DNA of 64,000 bases from Panagrolaimus kolymaensis (Eukaryota > Nematoda > Chromadorea > Rhabditida > Panagrolaimidae): contig JAJQJQ010000086.1 of NCBI GenBank assembly GCA_028622995.1, positions 186,001 to 250,000 on the forward strand, in the 5' to 3' direction. The notes beneath the pieces are model-generated. The model did not search any database and was not told the DNA's origin. It saw nothing but the letters and a program-made list of their open reading frames with translations. The first letter of the stretch is position 1, and every line of letters begins with the position of its first letter. This document shows positions 13,601 through 24,725 of this stretch, piece by piece. Position numbers and translations under genes: made by a program.

Positions 13601-16489
13601 GTTGGAAACGAAAAACTTTCTCACCATTAATTATCTCCTCTCTTTTCTAAATACCTCCTGCATGGGATTTAATTTTTTTATTTTATTCATGTCCTTCTCA
13701 TTTTAAGTTTTTGAAAACTCACTAATTCTTTTTTGATACCTATTTTTGAAATATATATAACCTCGAGCATCTTGATTCATGGCATCCAGTATTTTTTCTT
13801 TTTCTACCCTAGTCTTCTAAAAGACCCTCAGAAAAAAATATTCGAGTCATTCCTCAAAAAAAGGAAAAACGCCATAAAAATTACTAGTTTTTTACCCCTC
13901 ATATTTTTTTATCTAACGTTTTTTTATTTATTCCAATTTTTTTGTCAATCACGTGCCTCTGATTTCTGTGGTTACAGTTTTTTTTATTCGAAGATATTTC
14001 ACTTGGAGAAAAAAAATCTACAAAAAAAGCTTTCTGTCTTCTTCATAAAAAAATTTGACGACGATGGTTAAAAAAAAGTTGAGAAGGAGGGATGAGTCGA
14101 TGACACTCTTTTTTCCAGCATCAGCAGGAGGCCATCGACGACGACAAGAATATGAATCCCTGATCATCATCTTCATCAATGAATGGCACACTGGCCTCAA
14201 TTCATTCATTCACTCTTCTTTTTTTCGGGTTTCAAAAGATTTTTGAAGCAAATATTGGGTGAAGTAAAAAAAGATTCATCGGAATTAATTCAAACAAAGA
14301 AAGAAAAAAAAACTTTTTTTGGCTCGTGGAAGGAGGAAGAAGCTGCGCGAAGATGAGCTTGATTGAATAAGATTATCCAATATATTTTTTTGGGTGGATA
14401 AGTTACTTCATGGATTAACATCAAAGAGTCAAAGCTAAAGTAAAAAAACTACGATCGAAACACAGCAGCAAGCACATGCGCGCGAGAGATTAATTCAAAG
14501 TTAAAAGAATTATACCGAAATTATTATTTTTTTTCTGGGAGTCCAAAAGTGTGGCTTCTGATTATTAGATAGAATAGACAATGTTGAAAAAAAGAGAACC
14601 GATCTTTGACCTCATAAAAAGTACACACATGTATTTTTTGAGACATGGAAATAAAGAAGCTTAACAGTAGAAAAAAATATGGAATAGTAAGAAGAAAAGA
14701 GAGAGGGTGGATTATCGTTTTGGTTTAGAGTTAACTTGTCAAGCAAAATGAGGAAATGAAAAATGGAAGCAATTTACAGAACCATTTTTCAAAAAAAAAA
14801 AATTTTTATCAATGAATGAATTTAAAAATACAAAAAACAATAAATAAATTTATAAATTTTTTGAGAAATTTTTTTTTAAAATTTATATTAGCCAAAAAAT
14901 AACAAAAATTTCACAAAATAATTACTATCTTTCTTTTTTTGGTTTCGAAATCATTTAAAAATAAAGTTTTTACAGTAAAAAAACAATCATGAATTAACTC
15001 AAATAAATCAAAAGTCTATTTTTCCCCTATATCTCATATTATCACTCTCGACCAACCAAAAAAAGCTTCGACACTTTTCAAACATTTTTAAAAATACTCC
15101 TATTTTCTCATGAACATACATATTTTTTCTTTCTGGAGCAAAATTGCAACATTTAGTTATGTTTCATTTTTTCCCATCCATGTCAAAAAAATAATATTAA
15201 CGAGAGACTTTTCTCCCGGGTGTCACTTTAAACATTTTAGTTTCTTTCTTTTTTTTTTGCCTCTTTTCTTACGCGTGCTTCTCTCGTTTCCAACATTCCT
15301 CATATTTTTTGTTTTTCAAAATGGTGGTTGGCAAAATCAAAGAACCTGGGAAGAATAACTTTAGAGTCTTTTTGACCTTGTAAGTTTATTGGGAACTTTT
15401 CCCAAAAATTTTATTTATATGAAAAACAAATAATAAAACTTCGAGAAACTAAGAAAAAATCAGATTTAAAGAAAGCAAACGACGATGAAGATAAAAAGGA
15501 AAAATTAGCTTTGTTAAAAAAATTTTAAAGTTTAAAAAAACAACAAAAACGAACCTGAATGAGTGCGACGATGAATTTTTAAATTTTCTGATCTTGCAAA
15601 TTTCTTTTGACATTCTTCACATTCAAATGGTTTAAAATTTGTGTGAACTCGAATATGATTAATTAATTTATATTTAGCTTTAAAAGCATGCAGTGGGGAA
15701 CTGCGTTTGCAATTTTTCCAATGACATACATGTTCGCTAACATCCAAACTTCCTACATGATCATTATTTACGTGATCATTCAGTTCTTCAATGAATCCGC
15801 ATCGTTTGTTGCAAGTTTGACCAAAACCCTGGAAAATTAATAAAATAATGGAATTTTACGAAAATGTTAGTAATCATAATGTGACAGTATTTTTAAGAAT
15901 TGTGTTACTATCTTTAAAAAAAGTATTACAGCGAAAATGAGAAATTTATATTTTTTCAAGTAATTTAGCTACTTTTTGAATGCTAAAATGGCAAAAACTA
16001 CCAAATAATGCTTACATTTATTAACCAATGACACGTTCTTGGTCCATCCTCGCACCAACCATCTTTCCCGGTTTTAAATCGTTTTCCAACCGTCGAAACT
16101 GTCGTCGCTGAAATAATCGAATTTGTTGCTGTGGTTGTTGGTGTTGGATGATGATAATTTGAATATGGACTATTATTATTTATAACATTTGAATAATTTA
16201 CTGTTGGTGGCGGTGGCTGAGGATACATTAATTGATTTTCTTGTTGCTGCTGAATTTGAAGTTGGTGTTGAATTCTAGCTGAATCATATAATTCATCTTT
16301 GGATGATGATAAAAATTGTGGATGATAAGTTGGATAAAATGTTGGATAATATGATGATGGATCATATGGCATCATAGATTTCATGGTTGTGGTTGGAGTG
16401 GCTGCTCCTCCACCACCAGGCCATGATGAATGATAATCCAATGTCATCGCTGCGGCAGTACTAAAACATCCTCCTTCATCAATTGGCAT
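7633..16489 (-). CDS. ref-2: Zic/odd-paired family zinc-finger transcription factor
   Basis: Nuclear C2H2 transcription factor of the Zic/Gli group; the C. elegans member REF-2 acts in epidermal and neuronal fate. Exons: 16489-16016, 15828-15555, 9459-9299, 8029-7814, 7692-7633; 394 residues, all phases consistent. The N-terminus is rich in P, T, Y and Q. Finger 1 is atypical and split by the first intron (CHWLIN then [10 protein letters not shown]). Finger 2 starts [10 protein letters not shown] and contains [14 protein letters not shown]. Finger 3 contains [14 protein letters not shown], finger 4 [14 protein letters not shown], and finger 5 [15 protein letters not shown]. These are hallmark Zic sequences. 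The third-exon intron is about 6.1 kb, far longer than any other here. The ATG follows a TTTTTAG at about 16510, so the mRNA may be trans-spliced or have an upstream exon. The symbol is by family resemblance. Confidence 0.93.
8474..8520 (-). repeat. 47-bp palindromic element, diverged copy
   Basis: Read on the minus strand it has the central TCAATAGTTTTC and the end GATTACTCTC of the family. The other end is degenerate. Length fits exactly. Confidence 0.5.
8648..8694 (-). repeat. 47-bp palindromic element, diverged copy
   Basis: Plus strand begins GATAGTAAG. On the minus strand the centre reads GTCAATAATTCTC. The distal end is degenerate. Confidence 0.4.
9732..9778 (-). repeat. 47-bp palindromic element
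   Basis: Minus strand reads GAGAGAAATCAT, then GACAGTATTTTAC, then GAATTACTATC. It is closest to the copy at 15866. A shortened 30-bp relative (GATAGTAAT to ATTACTGTC) follows at about 9783-9812. Confidence 0.7.
10555..10601 (-). repeat. 47-bp palindromic element
   Basis: Minus strand reads GAGAGTAATTAATC, then GACGATATTTTGAA, then ATTCACTATC. Length and centre match the forward copies at 16.6-19.2 kb, in the opposite orientation. Confidence 0.75.
11149..11195 (-). repeat. 47-bp palindromic element
   Basis: Minus strand reads CACAGTAATTATC, then TTCAATAGTTTGC, then GCTTACTATC. It lies inside the large Zic intron. Confidence 0.65.
14883..14929 (+). repeat. 47-bp palindromic element, half-degenerate
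   Basis: The right half is intact (ATAATTACTATC); the left half is degenerate, with AACAAAAATTTC in the centre. Confidence 0.35.
15866..15912 (+). repeat. 47-bp palindromic element
   Basis: Plus strand reads GTTAGTAATCATAA, then TGACAGTATTTTTAAG, then GTGTTACTATC. It lies in the first intron of the Zic gene, only about 40 bp beyond exon 2. Confidence 0.7.
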
Positions 16490-16585
16490 GGTCTTTTGGA
16501 AGCACTAAAAACCACAGTCAAAAAAAGTTAAAATCTAGGCAAAAATCATAAAAACTCGAAAATTTCACGCCAAACCTTCAAAAAT

Positions 16586-16633
16586 GATAGTAACGTAAAA
16601 TTAACAATATTTTGTTAACTTTTGTTTACTATC
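16586..16633 (+). repeat. 47-bp palindromic element (48 bp copy)
   Basis: GATAGTAACGTAAAA, centre TTAACAATATTTTG, end GTTTACTATC. Both 7-bp ends match as an inverted repeat (GATAGTA/TACTATC). About 95 bp upstream of the Zic ATG. Confidence 0.85.
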
Positions 16634-17443
16634 TTCTTTCAGGTTTTTAATTGAATAAAAAAAACCACAAAACATTATTTTTTCCGTTAAGATTTTTTTC
16701 ATCTTCTTCAAAAACTAGCGCCGTTGTGTTTCATTCAATTCATTTCATTTTTTTGTGGTGGTGGTTTAAGGTCTCTGCCGCCCCTCCTTTTTTGGTCATA
16801 GTTTTCATCGTCTTCGTTTGTGTTGTTTCTTTTCTTACTTTTTTTTTCGTTCTTTCAAGGCGGGTTTGAAAAACGGCTTTGATTGGATGCTTTCTAACTG
16901 GAGAAAATAGGCGGAGCAAATAGAATTTGGAAAATAGACTGGTTTTATATTTTTTTCAAAAAAAGGTTTATCAATGATAAAAAAATATTTGCTGTTAAGA
17001 AAATTAAATCAGTTTTGGCATTATCGAAAAAAAATAAACGACAAAGCTGTCAACAACAAAAAAAATACGGGTCAAAACATTTCATGTAAAAATATAAATA
17101 AATTTATTTTATAGACTTCATGCTGATTTTTTTCTTCTTCCGATTTTGAAACCCCCTGATGCTTTTTCTCCCTTCGTCTTCTTTTCCATAAAAGTAATAA
17201 GGAAAAGATACATATGTACACGAGAAAATAAAAAAAAAATAAACGTAGACGTCACGCGTCAGGGGTTTCAATTTTTGTTGCTATATATAAAACTCAAAAA
17301 CATCATGGAAACATTAACGCATTTTTCTTCAATTTTTCTCTCCATAATTTTTATGATGAACAACAACGTCGAGTTTTAATATTTGTAAGAATTTCAATAT
17401 TTTTCTTTTGGTTCTTAAAAAAAAGTTTAAGTGAGTGATTTTT

Positions 17444-17491
17444 GATAGTAACAAAAATCTTACAACAATTTGAACAAAATGAATTACTCTC
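17444..17491 (+). repeat. 47-bp palindromic element (48 bp copy)
   Basis: GATAGTAACAAAAA, centre TTACAACAATTTGAAC, end GAATTACTCTC. Next copies lie about 0.85 kb to each side. Confidence 0.75.
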
Positions 17492-18287
17492 ATTTTTTCA
17501 AGTCCAAAGTAAAATGTATTTTTAGTCATTATTCGCTATTTTTTACTGTATTTTTTCTACGATTTTTTATTTTCTCATAATACTTTTACTATTTTTTGAT
17601 CTTTTCCGGAAGCCTTTGAGATTTCCCAAAAAATAATAATAACTAATTAGCAACATTTAAATATCTAACATACCCAACTTATGTTTTTGATGTTTATCAT
17701 AACTAACTTTTTGCCTTAAGGTTATTGCCGCCGACAAAGCCATTTACTGGTCCTTAGCCGTTTAATCCAATAACAAGGTGCATCCCATCCTTTTTTGGAA
17801 GACGACGACCCTTAAAGGTAATTTGAAAAATGTGTGAAAACATGCTGAGCTTTTTTTATTCTTTTGCCGCAATGGAAAAAAAATCTATGTCCTAACTTGA
17901 ACTCATTCTTTTAATCATCGATGTTCGGTGTTCATGTTTCTTCTTGTCTCTTTTCTTTTCCTTGAAAAATTAATTGTACCGACAAAAACAAAAAAGAGTT
18001 AATCCTAAAAGGTAAAAAAAGAAGAAGAAAGTTTGCTTGTAAGCCACTGCGGGAAACTTTATTTTTTGGAAAAAGTGTAAAAATTATGAAGGCGATCACT
18101 GTTCAAAAGTTTTTAGTTTATGAATAGACTGATACTTACCGTAGTTAGGGAGAATAAGTTATAAAGGAGAAAAAAATATGAGTCAGTGAAAGATAAATTA
18201 AGAAAAATTCTTTAATGGAAAGTGAGTAACATTGTTTTGATTTAAAAATGACGAATCAAAAATTTTAAAATCATTAAAATGATAAAT

Positions 18288-18335
18288 GATAGTAATATTT
18301 TTTCAGCAATATTTTCAACTTTTGGTTTACTATTA
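18288..18335 (+). repeat. 47-bp palindromic element (48 bp copy)
   Basis: GATAGTAATATTTT, centre CAGCAATATTTTCAAC, end GGTTTACTATTA. Confidence 0.75.
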
Positions 18336-19214
18336 TATTTTATGCTATGATTTTTACGAAACCTTTTAATTTTAAAATTATGTCTTTGCCTTTTTATGTT
18401 TTTTAAATCTTTATCGGTCAGAATTCTTAAAATAAAAAATAATTGCTTTTCTTGTTAGATTTTTTGAAAGTTTGTTTAAAAATTCTTTAAAAAAGCCAAA
18501 AGATAATTAGCCCAACTAAAAAAACATGCAAACATACATTTTTTTGTTGTTGACTTACTAATGTTTATTTTTTTGGCATGCTTTTTAACATTCATTATTA
18601 AAAAACTTTTTAAAGCCTATTTTTTTGTTACCAAAGACTTCGAAAGGCAAGAAAAAAGAGTACCGTTGAAAAGTAACGGTACCTTTCCATTCTTTCATAT
18701 TTTTTTTGTATATTTTTTTAATTCTTTGCATTTTTTTTTCAAAGTCGGTTTTTTGTAAAGCATTTTACCAACCAACCTCCTGTGGCGTTCAAATATATAT
18801 ATTTTTCTTTTGTCGCAAGCCGACTGTCGTCGTCAATCGTTTACGCGTTTATTGTTATTTTCCACCACCTTTTTTTGTTTCTGCCTCTTTCACTCTATTT
18901 TGTTAAGAAAAGTTTTTCCTTTACCACAAAAAAAGTTTTTTAAAGTAACATGAAAAATTGTTTAAAAAAACTGCGGCATAGGTCAAAAAAGAAAATTGAA
19001 AAAAAGAATAATTAAAAAGTGTGAAAAACGTTTAATTTTGATGGGCAGAAGCGATCGAAGTTGGTGTTGATGATCAAGAAGAAAAAGAAAAATAATAAAG
19101 GAAAAGTTATTTAATAAAATTATTTTTTGTTGTTTATGGTAAAGGTCAAGGATAAGGATACGGTAATAAAAAATAGGAAGCAGAAAAATATTTGTTGAAA
19201 TAAATAGAAATAGC

Positions 19215-19261
19215 GAGAGTAATTAAAATTCGACAATATTTTTACGTTTATGATTACTATC
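19215..19261 (+). repeat. 47-bp palindromic element
   Basis: GAGAGTAATTAAAA, centre TTCGACAATATTTTTAC, end TGATTACTATC. One of the best matches to the consensus. Confidence 0.85.
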
Positions 19262-20503
19262 GCTAAATTGGTAAATGAGAAAAGTAAGCAAAGCTAAGCA
19301 ATATTTCCACATTTGTATTGCTTTCAATCATTTTTGATCTTTTTTCTTTTCAAATTTTAATTTGATTTGATATGGACGAAGATTAAAAATTGCAACATTC
19401 AAATAAAAATCAAAGCAATAAATTATTTTTTTTATATTTAAAATTCAATCACATCCTTTTTCCTTTTTCTTTTTTAATTCGCATTTATCTTTTATTTTTC
19501 AAAAAGATATCCTCAATTTCTTCGATTTTCTTCTTCTTCATTTTTGGAGTGTCAAAACAAATTCATTAAAACTGATGCTCGAAAAAGGAAAAAAATCAAA
19601 ATCCTTTTTCTTTTTTTCAAAGCTAATTTGCATAATTTTGTAATGATTTTTGTTTAAAGATTTTTAAATATAAAATAATGAGGCCTCTCTCTTTTTTTTA
19701 GTGAATGGAATTTTAACGATGCCGCCATAAATAAAAATAAAATAAAAGCAAAAGAAATTATGACGTCGAAGAAAAAAATAAATAAATTTTTGACAGTTTT
19801 CATTTATACGTTTCAAAAAGAAAAGCAATACGGTTTTTGAAAAAGCAAAAGCAGATGGATTTTTTTAAATGGAAATTAAAATTATTTGTTTTAAATGATT
19901 TTTCTATTGTAGTTTGTTTTAATGAAGCAGCAGATGCTCATGGCTAATGATTGGTTGAGGTTTATTAGTTATATTTGGTTTTGAAAAAAAAAGAAAATTG
20001 GACACGTTTGGAGTTGGAATTAACTAAGGATCTTAAAATTCCATTTAATTTAGATTTTGAAAATTACTTTGAGAAAAAATCCTTAAAATTTTCGTTTGTA
20101 TAAATTGAATAAGCTATGGTAAAGCAAACTTGAAAGTCAAATACATAAAAGTCTATTGTTTTTGGATTTAAAAATATAATGAAACTTTTTTTTCAACTTC
20201 TTTGTTTAACCCAAAAATTTGATTCATATCTCTAAGGGCATTTGACCCTTTTTTCTTACACAAACTAAATAGTATTTTCTTGGATCAACTGACTGTTAAC
20301 TGTTCAAACAAAAGAAACTCGAAAGAAGAAGAAAAAGGCAGCTGGATTTTTCTTAATTCATTTTAATTTTTTATTTGTTTCAAAAGTTTTTTTGAAATTT
20401 TTTTTAGGTAATAAATCAAATTCAGAGAGTCACAGAATTAAAGAAGATTCTCATGTCGGCTTAACCTTGGATTAACAATGCAATAACGAGAGAAAAATTG
20501 CAT

Positions 20504-20538
20504 GAGAGTAACAAAATCTTAAAAATAATTCTACTATC
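20504..20538 (+). repeat. shortened palindromic element
   Basis: GAGAGTAACAAAA at one end and TCTACTATC at the other, but only 35 bp long. It looks like an internal deletion of the 47-bp element. Confidence 0.4.
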
Positions 20539-21950
20539 ATTTTTTTATTTACAAAAAAAAAGAATCAAAAAAGCAGACATCAAACACAAATATTTTTCAT
20601 ATACTGTAATCACTGCAAAACAAAAGTAAACAACACATTCATTCCAGTGTAAAAAAAGCGGAAGAAAAAATCGCAAACTTTAACATACACAACAAAATTT
20701 AACCTTGTCCATTATTGGTCATTTTTTCCTTTCAGAATACTTTTAACACTTTTTTTTGTCTCAATGATATCGATCATGATCTTCATCGGAAATGAGAAAT
20801 AAACTTTACCATATATTTATTCATTTGGTAGTGTCAATATCAAAGAATCGCAGTTTACCCCAAAAAATGAAGGTTGTGAAAAAAAAAATGATTAACCTTG
20901 TACGCAAGCGAAAAAGCAGCCTTTCTGTCACCAAAAAAAGTATCACCTATCATTTTCTTGCAATATTTGCGCGATCGCGGTTATGTCTTTCTTTAGTCTC
21001 TTGAAAAAACATAAAAATTATCCAATCAACTCATAAATCATCTTTTTTTTCTTCTTGATCGCACCTTGCCGCAATTCAGCACACGCGCCACCAAAAAAGC
21101 AAAGGCAAGCAAAGGTGACAATAATGTTGTCAACATCATCGTTGAATGAATCTCGAGAAATAAAAAAAAGGTTATTGCATTATCGAGAGAGAAAGAAACA
21201 AGTTTATCTTTTATCCATCAAAAAATGATGCAGAAAGGAAATGGAATTCAGATAATCATCAGTTTTAGTTAAAAGGATAATGTTGTAAGGGATTAAGAAA
21301 AAATCAAATAAAAATGTTTATCTAAAAAATTATGACAAAAAATGGTTCTAAAAATGTCTAAATTAAGAAAAATCTTTGGTTTAGGATTATTTAAATTTTT
21401 ATAACGCGTTTGAAAAAAATGGAATAAAATAAAAAAGGCTTTTCTTAATTTTTAAGTTTCTTTAATCGGTTTAAATGTGCTTTTGAGAAAATTTAAAATA
21501 TTTTTCATTAGTTTTATTATTGTTGGAAAAATCAAACCATTTTTGCTATGTTTTACTTAATTTATATTTTTTCATTTTATCTCTGTCCTTTGTTTTCGAT
21601 AAGCTGAGTGGGATATTTTAAAAACTTGAATGATGTCTTTTTAAAAATTAAAAAGATAAACATTCGATTTATAGAATCTTTTCAAATTTAAAATAATTAA
21701 AATATTATTTTTGTTATTTTAATATCCATAAACCATTCCATTTATAATAAACAACCATCATTGTTTTTTGTGAAAAACAATGGTTTAAAAGTGCGAACTC
21801 TCTTCTCTTTTTTTCTCTTTGCAAACATGAATGAATGAATGTTCAAAAATCAGCTTTGTTTAAACAGATTATAATTTTCAAAATACCAAAACAAAATTAA
21901 AATATTTTGTTTTAATGAAATTGTTTAAAAATCAAATCAAAAAAGAGGGC

Positions 21951-21957
21951 TATAAAA
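21951..21957 (+). promoter_or_regulatory. TATA box of the first TIL inhibitor gene
   Basis: TATAAAA in the context GGGCTATAAAAGGG, 78 bp before the ATG. The second TIL gene has the same box at almost the same distance. Further upstream the two genes also share an AATGTT-AAAAAT and TTTGTTT-AACAG block. Confidence 0.65.
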
Positions 21958-22028
21958 GGGTCGAGTTGCAATTATTAAAATAACAAAAAAGTCTCATTTT
22001 GTTTTTATATTTATTGAAGTCGTCAAAT

Positions 22029-23430
22029 ATGAAGGTTGTTGTATTCTGTTTATTGGCCTTTACTACCGCCAGTTTTGGTATGGTTATGTTACCATGTGAG
22101 AAAAATGAAGTTTATAAAACTTGTGGAACCGCATGTCCACCAACATGTGAAAATCCAAAAGTAAATTTTTTTTATAAAAAAGTAATAAATTTAAGTTTGT
22201 CTATTTTTAGCCCGAAGTTTGCACTGATCAATGTGTTCGTGGATGCTTCTGTAATGATGGTTATGTAAAAAACTCAGAAGGACTATGCGTTCTTCCCAGC
22301 AATTGCACTTTAAGAAACCCTCGAAATATCACAATTTTGCCACCTGGAAATGAATGCGGCAAAAATGAAATTTTTACTAATTGTGGAACAGCTTGTCCAC
22401 CATCTTGTGAAAATCCAGAAGTAAGACTTTTTTTAAAAGTTAGAGATTAATAATCACAGTTGTTAATTTGTAGCCAGGCATGTGTACTATGCAATGCGTA
22501 GTTGGATGCCAATGTGCAAATGGAACTTTAAGAAACGCTGAAGGCGAATGTGTTCTTGAAAGTGAATGCTCATTAAATAACAGCACAGAAAGCAGCTCAC
22601 ACATGCCTCCAAATGGCGAGCAATGCGGCAAAAATGAAGTTTACAATGAATGCGGATCAATGTGTGCACCAACTTGTGAAAAAAATAAAGTAAATTTCCT
22701 CATATCTCGAATAGCTTTAATTATTTGATTTTGCTAATTTCAGCCACCAATGATGTGCCCTGCTGTTTGCATTCCTGGATGCTTCTGCTCCAAAGGGACC
22801 ATTCGTAATGCTCAAGGTGAATGCGTACCAGAAACTGAATGTCCATTAATCACAAGAGATAGCAGTTCTCCAATACCACCAAATAATGGCGAGAAATGTG
22901 GCAAAAATGAAATTTACGAAGAATGTGGATCAGCTTGTGCACCAACATGTGAAAATCCAAAAGTAAATTTTTTCTCAATACAAAAACTCTAATAATAAAA
23001 TTTTATTAATTTTAGCCACCAATGATGTGTACAGATGTTTGCTTTAACGGATGCCAATGTACAAATGGAACAATGAGAAATACAGTTGGTGAATGTGTTC
23101 CACCACATCTATGTTCAAAATCCTCCACCGACAGTCCCGGAGGTGAAAGTTGCGGTGAAAATGAAATTTATCAAAGTTGTGGAACAGCATGTCCACCAAC
23201 TTGCACAAATCCTAAAGTAAGTTGTTTTTACATTAAAGAAATTCAAAAAATAGGTTTAATTTTAGCCCCAAATGTGTACCATGCAATGCGTTGAAGGATG
23301 TTTCTGCACTAATGGAACTTTACGTAATACCCAAGGCAAATGCGTTCCTCCAATTGAATGTAAAAGAATCATTGTCACTGATCCTATTATCGACCCTATC
23401 GTTGACCCAATTGTCAATATTATGGATTAA
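22029..23430 (+). CDS. secreted five-domain TIL-type serine protease inhibitor
   Basis: Likely extracellular inhibitor of trypsin-, chymotrypsin- or elastase-like proteases (Ascaris-type, TIL fold). Exons 22029-22160, 22211-22420, 22474-22689, 22744-22962, 23016-23216, 23266-23430; 380 residues. The ATG at 22029 is preferred over an upstream start because it gives a clean signal peptide (MKVVVFCLLAFTTASFG). Five TIL domains follow the pattern CGKNEVY, CGTACPPTCENPK, QCVxGCxCxxG, RNxxGxCV, xxC. Each domain is cut by an intron at the same place, after the codons for ENPK or its equivalent, so each exon carries the end of one domain and the start of the next. That is a classic trace of exon duplication. 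The reactive-site residues vary between domains, so the target proteases may differ. Confidence 0.92.
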
Positions 23431-24118
23431 CTTTCTTAATCCACTTTTAAACAAAAATATTTAAAAGTTTGAAAAATGGCAAAAAACGTTGTAAATATGT
23501 AATATATGTTTGTATATGTTTAATTTGTTGTTAAAATATTTCATCATATTGATGAATGAAAAATAAAACTTAATTTATTAATGAACTTATTTTCATATAA
23601 AAAATGCATATTATCGTTTTTGTAATCAAACTAAAGTCATCGGTTAAGAACAATCAATGTTAAAAGTCATTTTTTGAGAATTAAATCAAACTTTCGATTT
23701 GGATAAAAAAAAATTTAAAAAAAAGTTTTATTCATAAAAAAGAAAATTACTTCAGAAATCAGCTTTGAATTGCTGCACCTTTCTTTATTTCTTTATTTAT
23801 TATGCAAACATTTCAATTATCAAAAATAATGTTTCAACACTTTTGTTGCATCTAAAAATAAAAAGGAGCCTTTAAACTCTTTATTGTTTGGTTGTGAACA
23901 ATAACATCATATGTCTATTTGAAGCAATAATAGCTTTTTTTATTTGTTAAAAACAAAAAAATTTAAAGTTTAATCCTTTTTTTATTTTTGGCAGAATGAT
24001 ACACTAATGTTTAAAAATTCATTTTTGTTTGAACAGTTTAATAAAAGAATCACTTGCTAGTGAAAAACAAAAACAAAATTAAAATTTTTAGAATCGAGAT
24101 CATTTCAAAAAAGTGAGA
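23431..24118. other. 3' UTR and spacer between the TIL genes
   Basis: An AATAAA lies at about 23561, some 130 bp past the stop, as a likely polyadenylation signal. No further exon is seen. The last 130 bp resemble the upstream region of the first TIL gene. Confidence 0.5.
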
Positions 24119-24125
24119 TATAAAA
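24119..24125 (+). promoter_or_regulatory. TATA box of the second TIL inhibitor gene
   Basis: TATAAAA in GAGATATAAAAGGAAC, 81 bp before the ATG, matching the placement in the first TIL gene. Confidence 0.65.
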
Positions 24126-24199
24126 GGAACTCGGTGTAGTCAAAAAAAGTAATAAAAATTTTTTATTTGTTAATCATCGAATTTTTTTAACTATCGAAA

Positions 24200-24725
24200 A
24201 TGAAAGTTGCAATTCTTTTATTTTGCTTCTTATTGATGCTTGTTGTTGTCACTTTTGGTAAAACTATTTTACCATGTGGCATAAACGAAGTTTACAATAG
24301 TTGTGGCACAGCTTGTCCTTCGACGTGTGAAAAACCTGGAGTAAGTTTTTCAAGTTTTACATAAAAGCTACAAATATTTTGCTAAATTACAGCCTCAGCC
24401 GTGCACTAAGCAATGCGTTGCCGGATGCTTTTGTGTTGATGGAACCCTAAGAAATTCTTTAAGCCAATGTGTTCCAAGAGATGAATGCTGTGGCAAAAAT
24501 CAAGTTTTCAATGAATGTGGCTCACTTTGTCCTCCGAGATGTCCAACTCCCTTTGTAACCTTTATTTGCTTTTTAATGAAAAATTAGTTATTAAATTTTA
24601 AGGTAATCGAACCAGGACTTTGCGCAGAAAAATGTGCTGAAGGATGTTTTTGTTCAAACAAAACTGTTCTAAATTCCAATGGCGAATGCATTCCATTAAG
24701 TGAATGTCCTCCAATCAAAGGCTAA
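24200..24725 (+). CDS. secreted two-domain TIL-type protease inhibitor
   Basis: Exons 24200-24340, 24393-24554, 24603-24725; 141 residues. A signal peptide (about residues 1-22, rich in L, F and V) is followed by two TIL domains. The first reads CGINEVYNSCGTACPSTC, then QCVAGCFCVDG. The second reads CGKNQVFNECGSLCPPRC, then CAEGCFCSNKT. The introns split both domains at the position seen in the five-domain neighbour. The two genes lie in tandem with similar promoters, so they are duplicates. As in the neighbour, the role (defence against host, bacterial or own proteases) is inferred from the family only. Confidence 0.9.

Larger units (their letters stand above)
9460..15554 (-). other. 6.1-kb intron of the Zic gene
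   Basis: Nothing coding is seen on either strand; long open frames here are poly-F/poly-K frames of homopolymer runs. It carries several copies of the 47-bp palindromic element. An intron this large in a gene set of compact introns suggests embedded regulatory DNA (inference). Confidence 0.6.
16490..21950. other. 5.4-kb non-coding stretch upstream of the Zic gene
   Basis: No exon can be supported. The stretch is AT-rich with homopolymer runs and holds five or six copies of the 47-bp palindromic element. A patch at about 17700-17815 is clearly richer in G and C than its surroundings; I could not assign it. The position suggests the upstream control region of the Zic gene and that of the TIL inhibitor gene (inference). 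Confidence 0.55.

Noticed and set aside
10944..14246. Many 60-130-codon frames in the Zic intron and flanks
   Set aside because: Rich in F, K, S and I from poly-T and poly-A runs, with no domain, no shared splice logic and overlapping frames on both strands.
18121..18160. Possible U1 snRNA start (GATACTTACCG)
   Set aside because: Bases after the ATACTTACC do not continue as U1, and no Sm site or stem-loops follow.
22029..24725. TIL-domain proteins as venom-like toxins
   Set aside because: The cysteine pattern and signal peptide fit ordinary nematode protease inhibitors; nothing points to a toxin.
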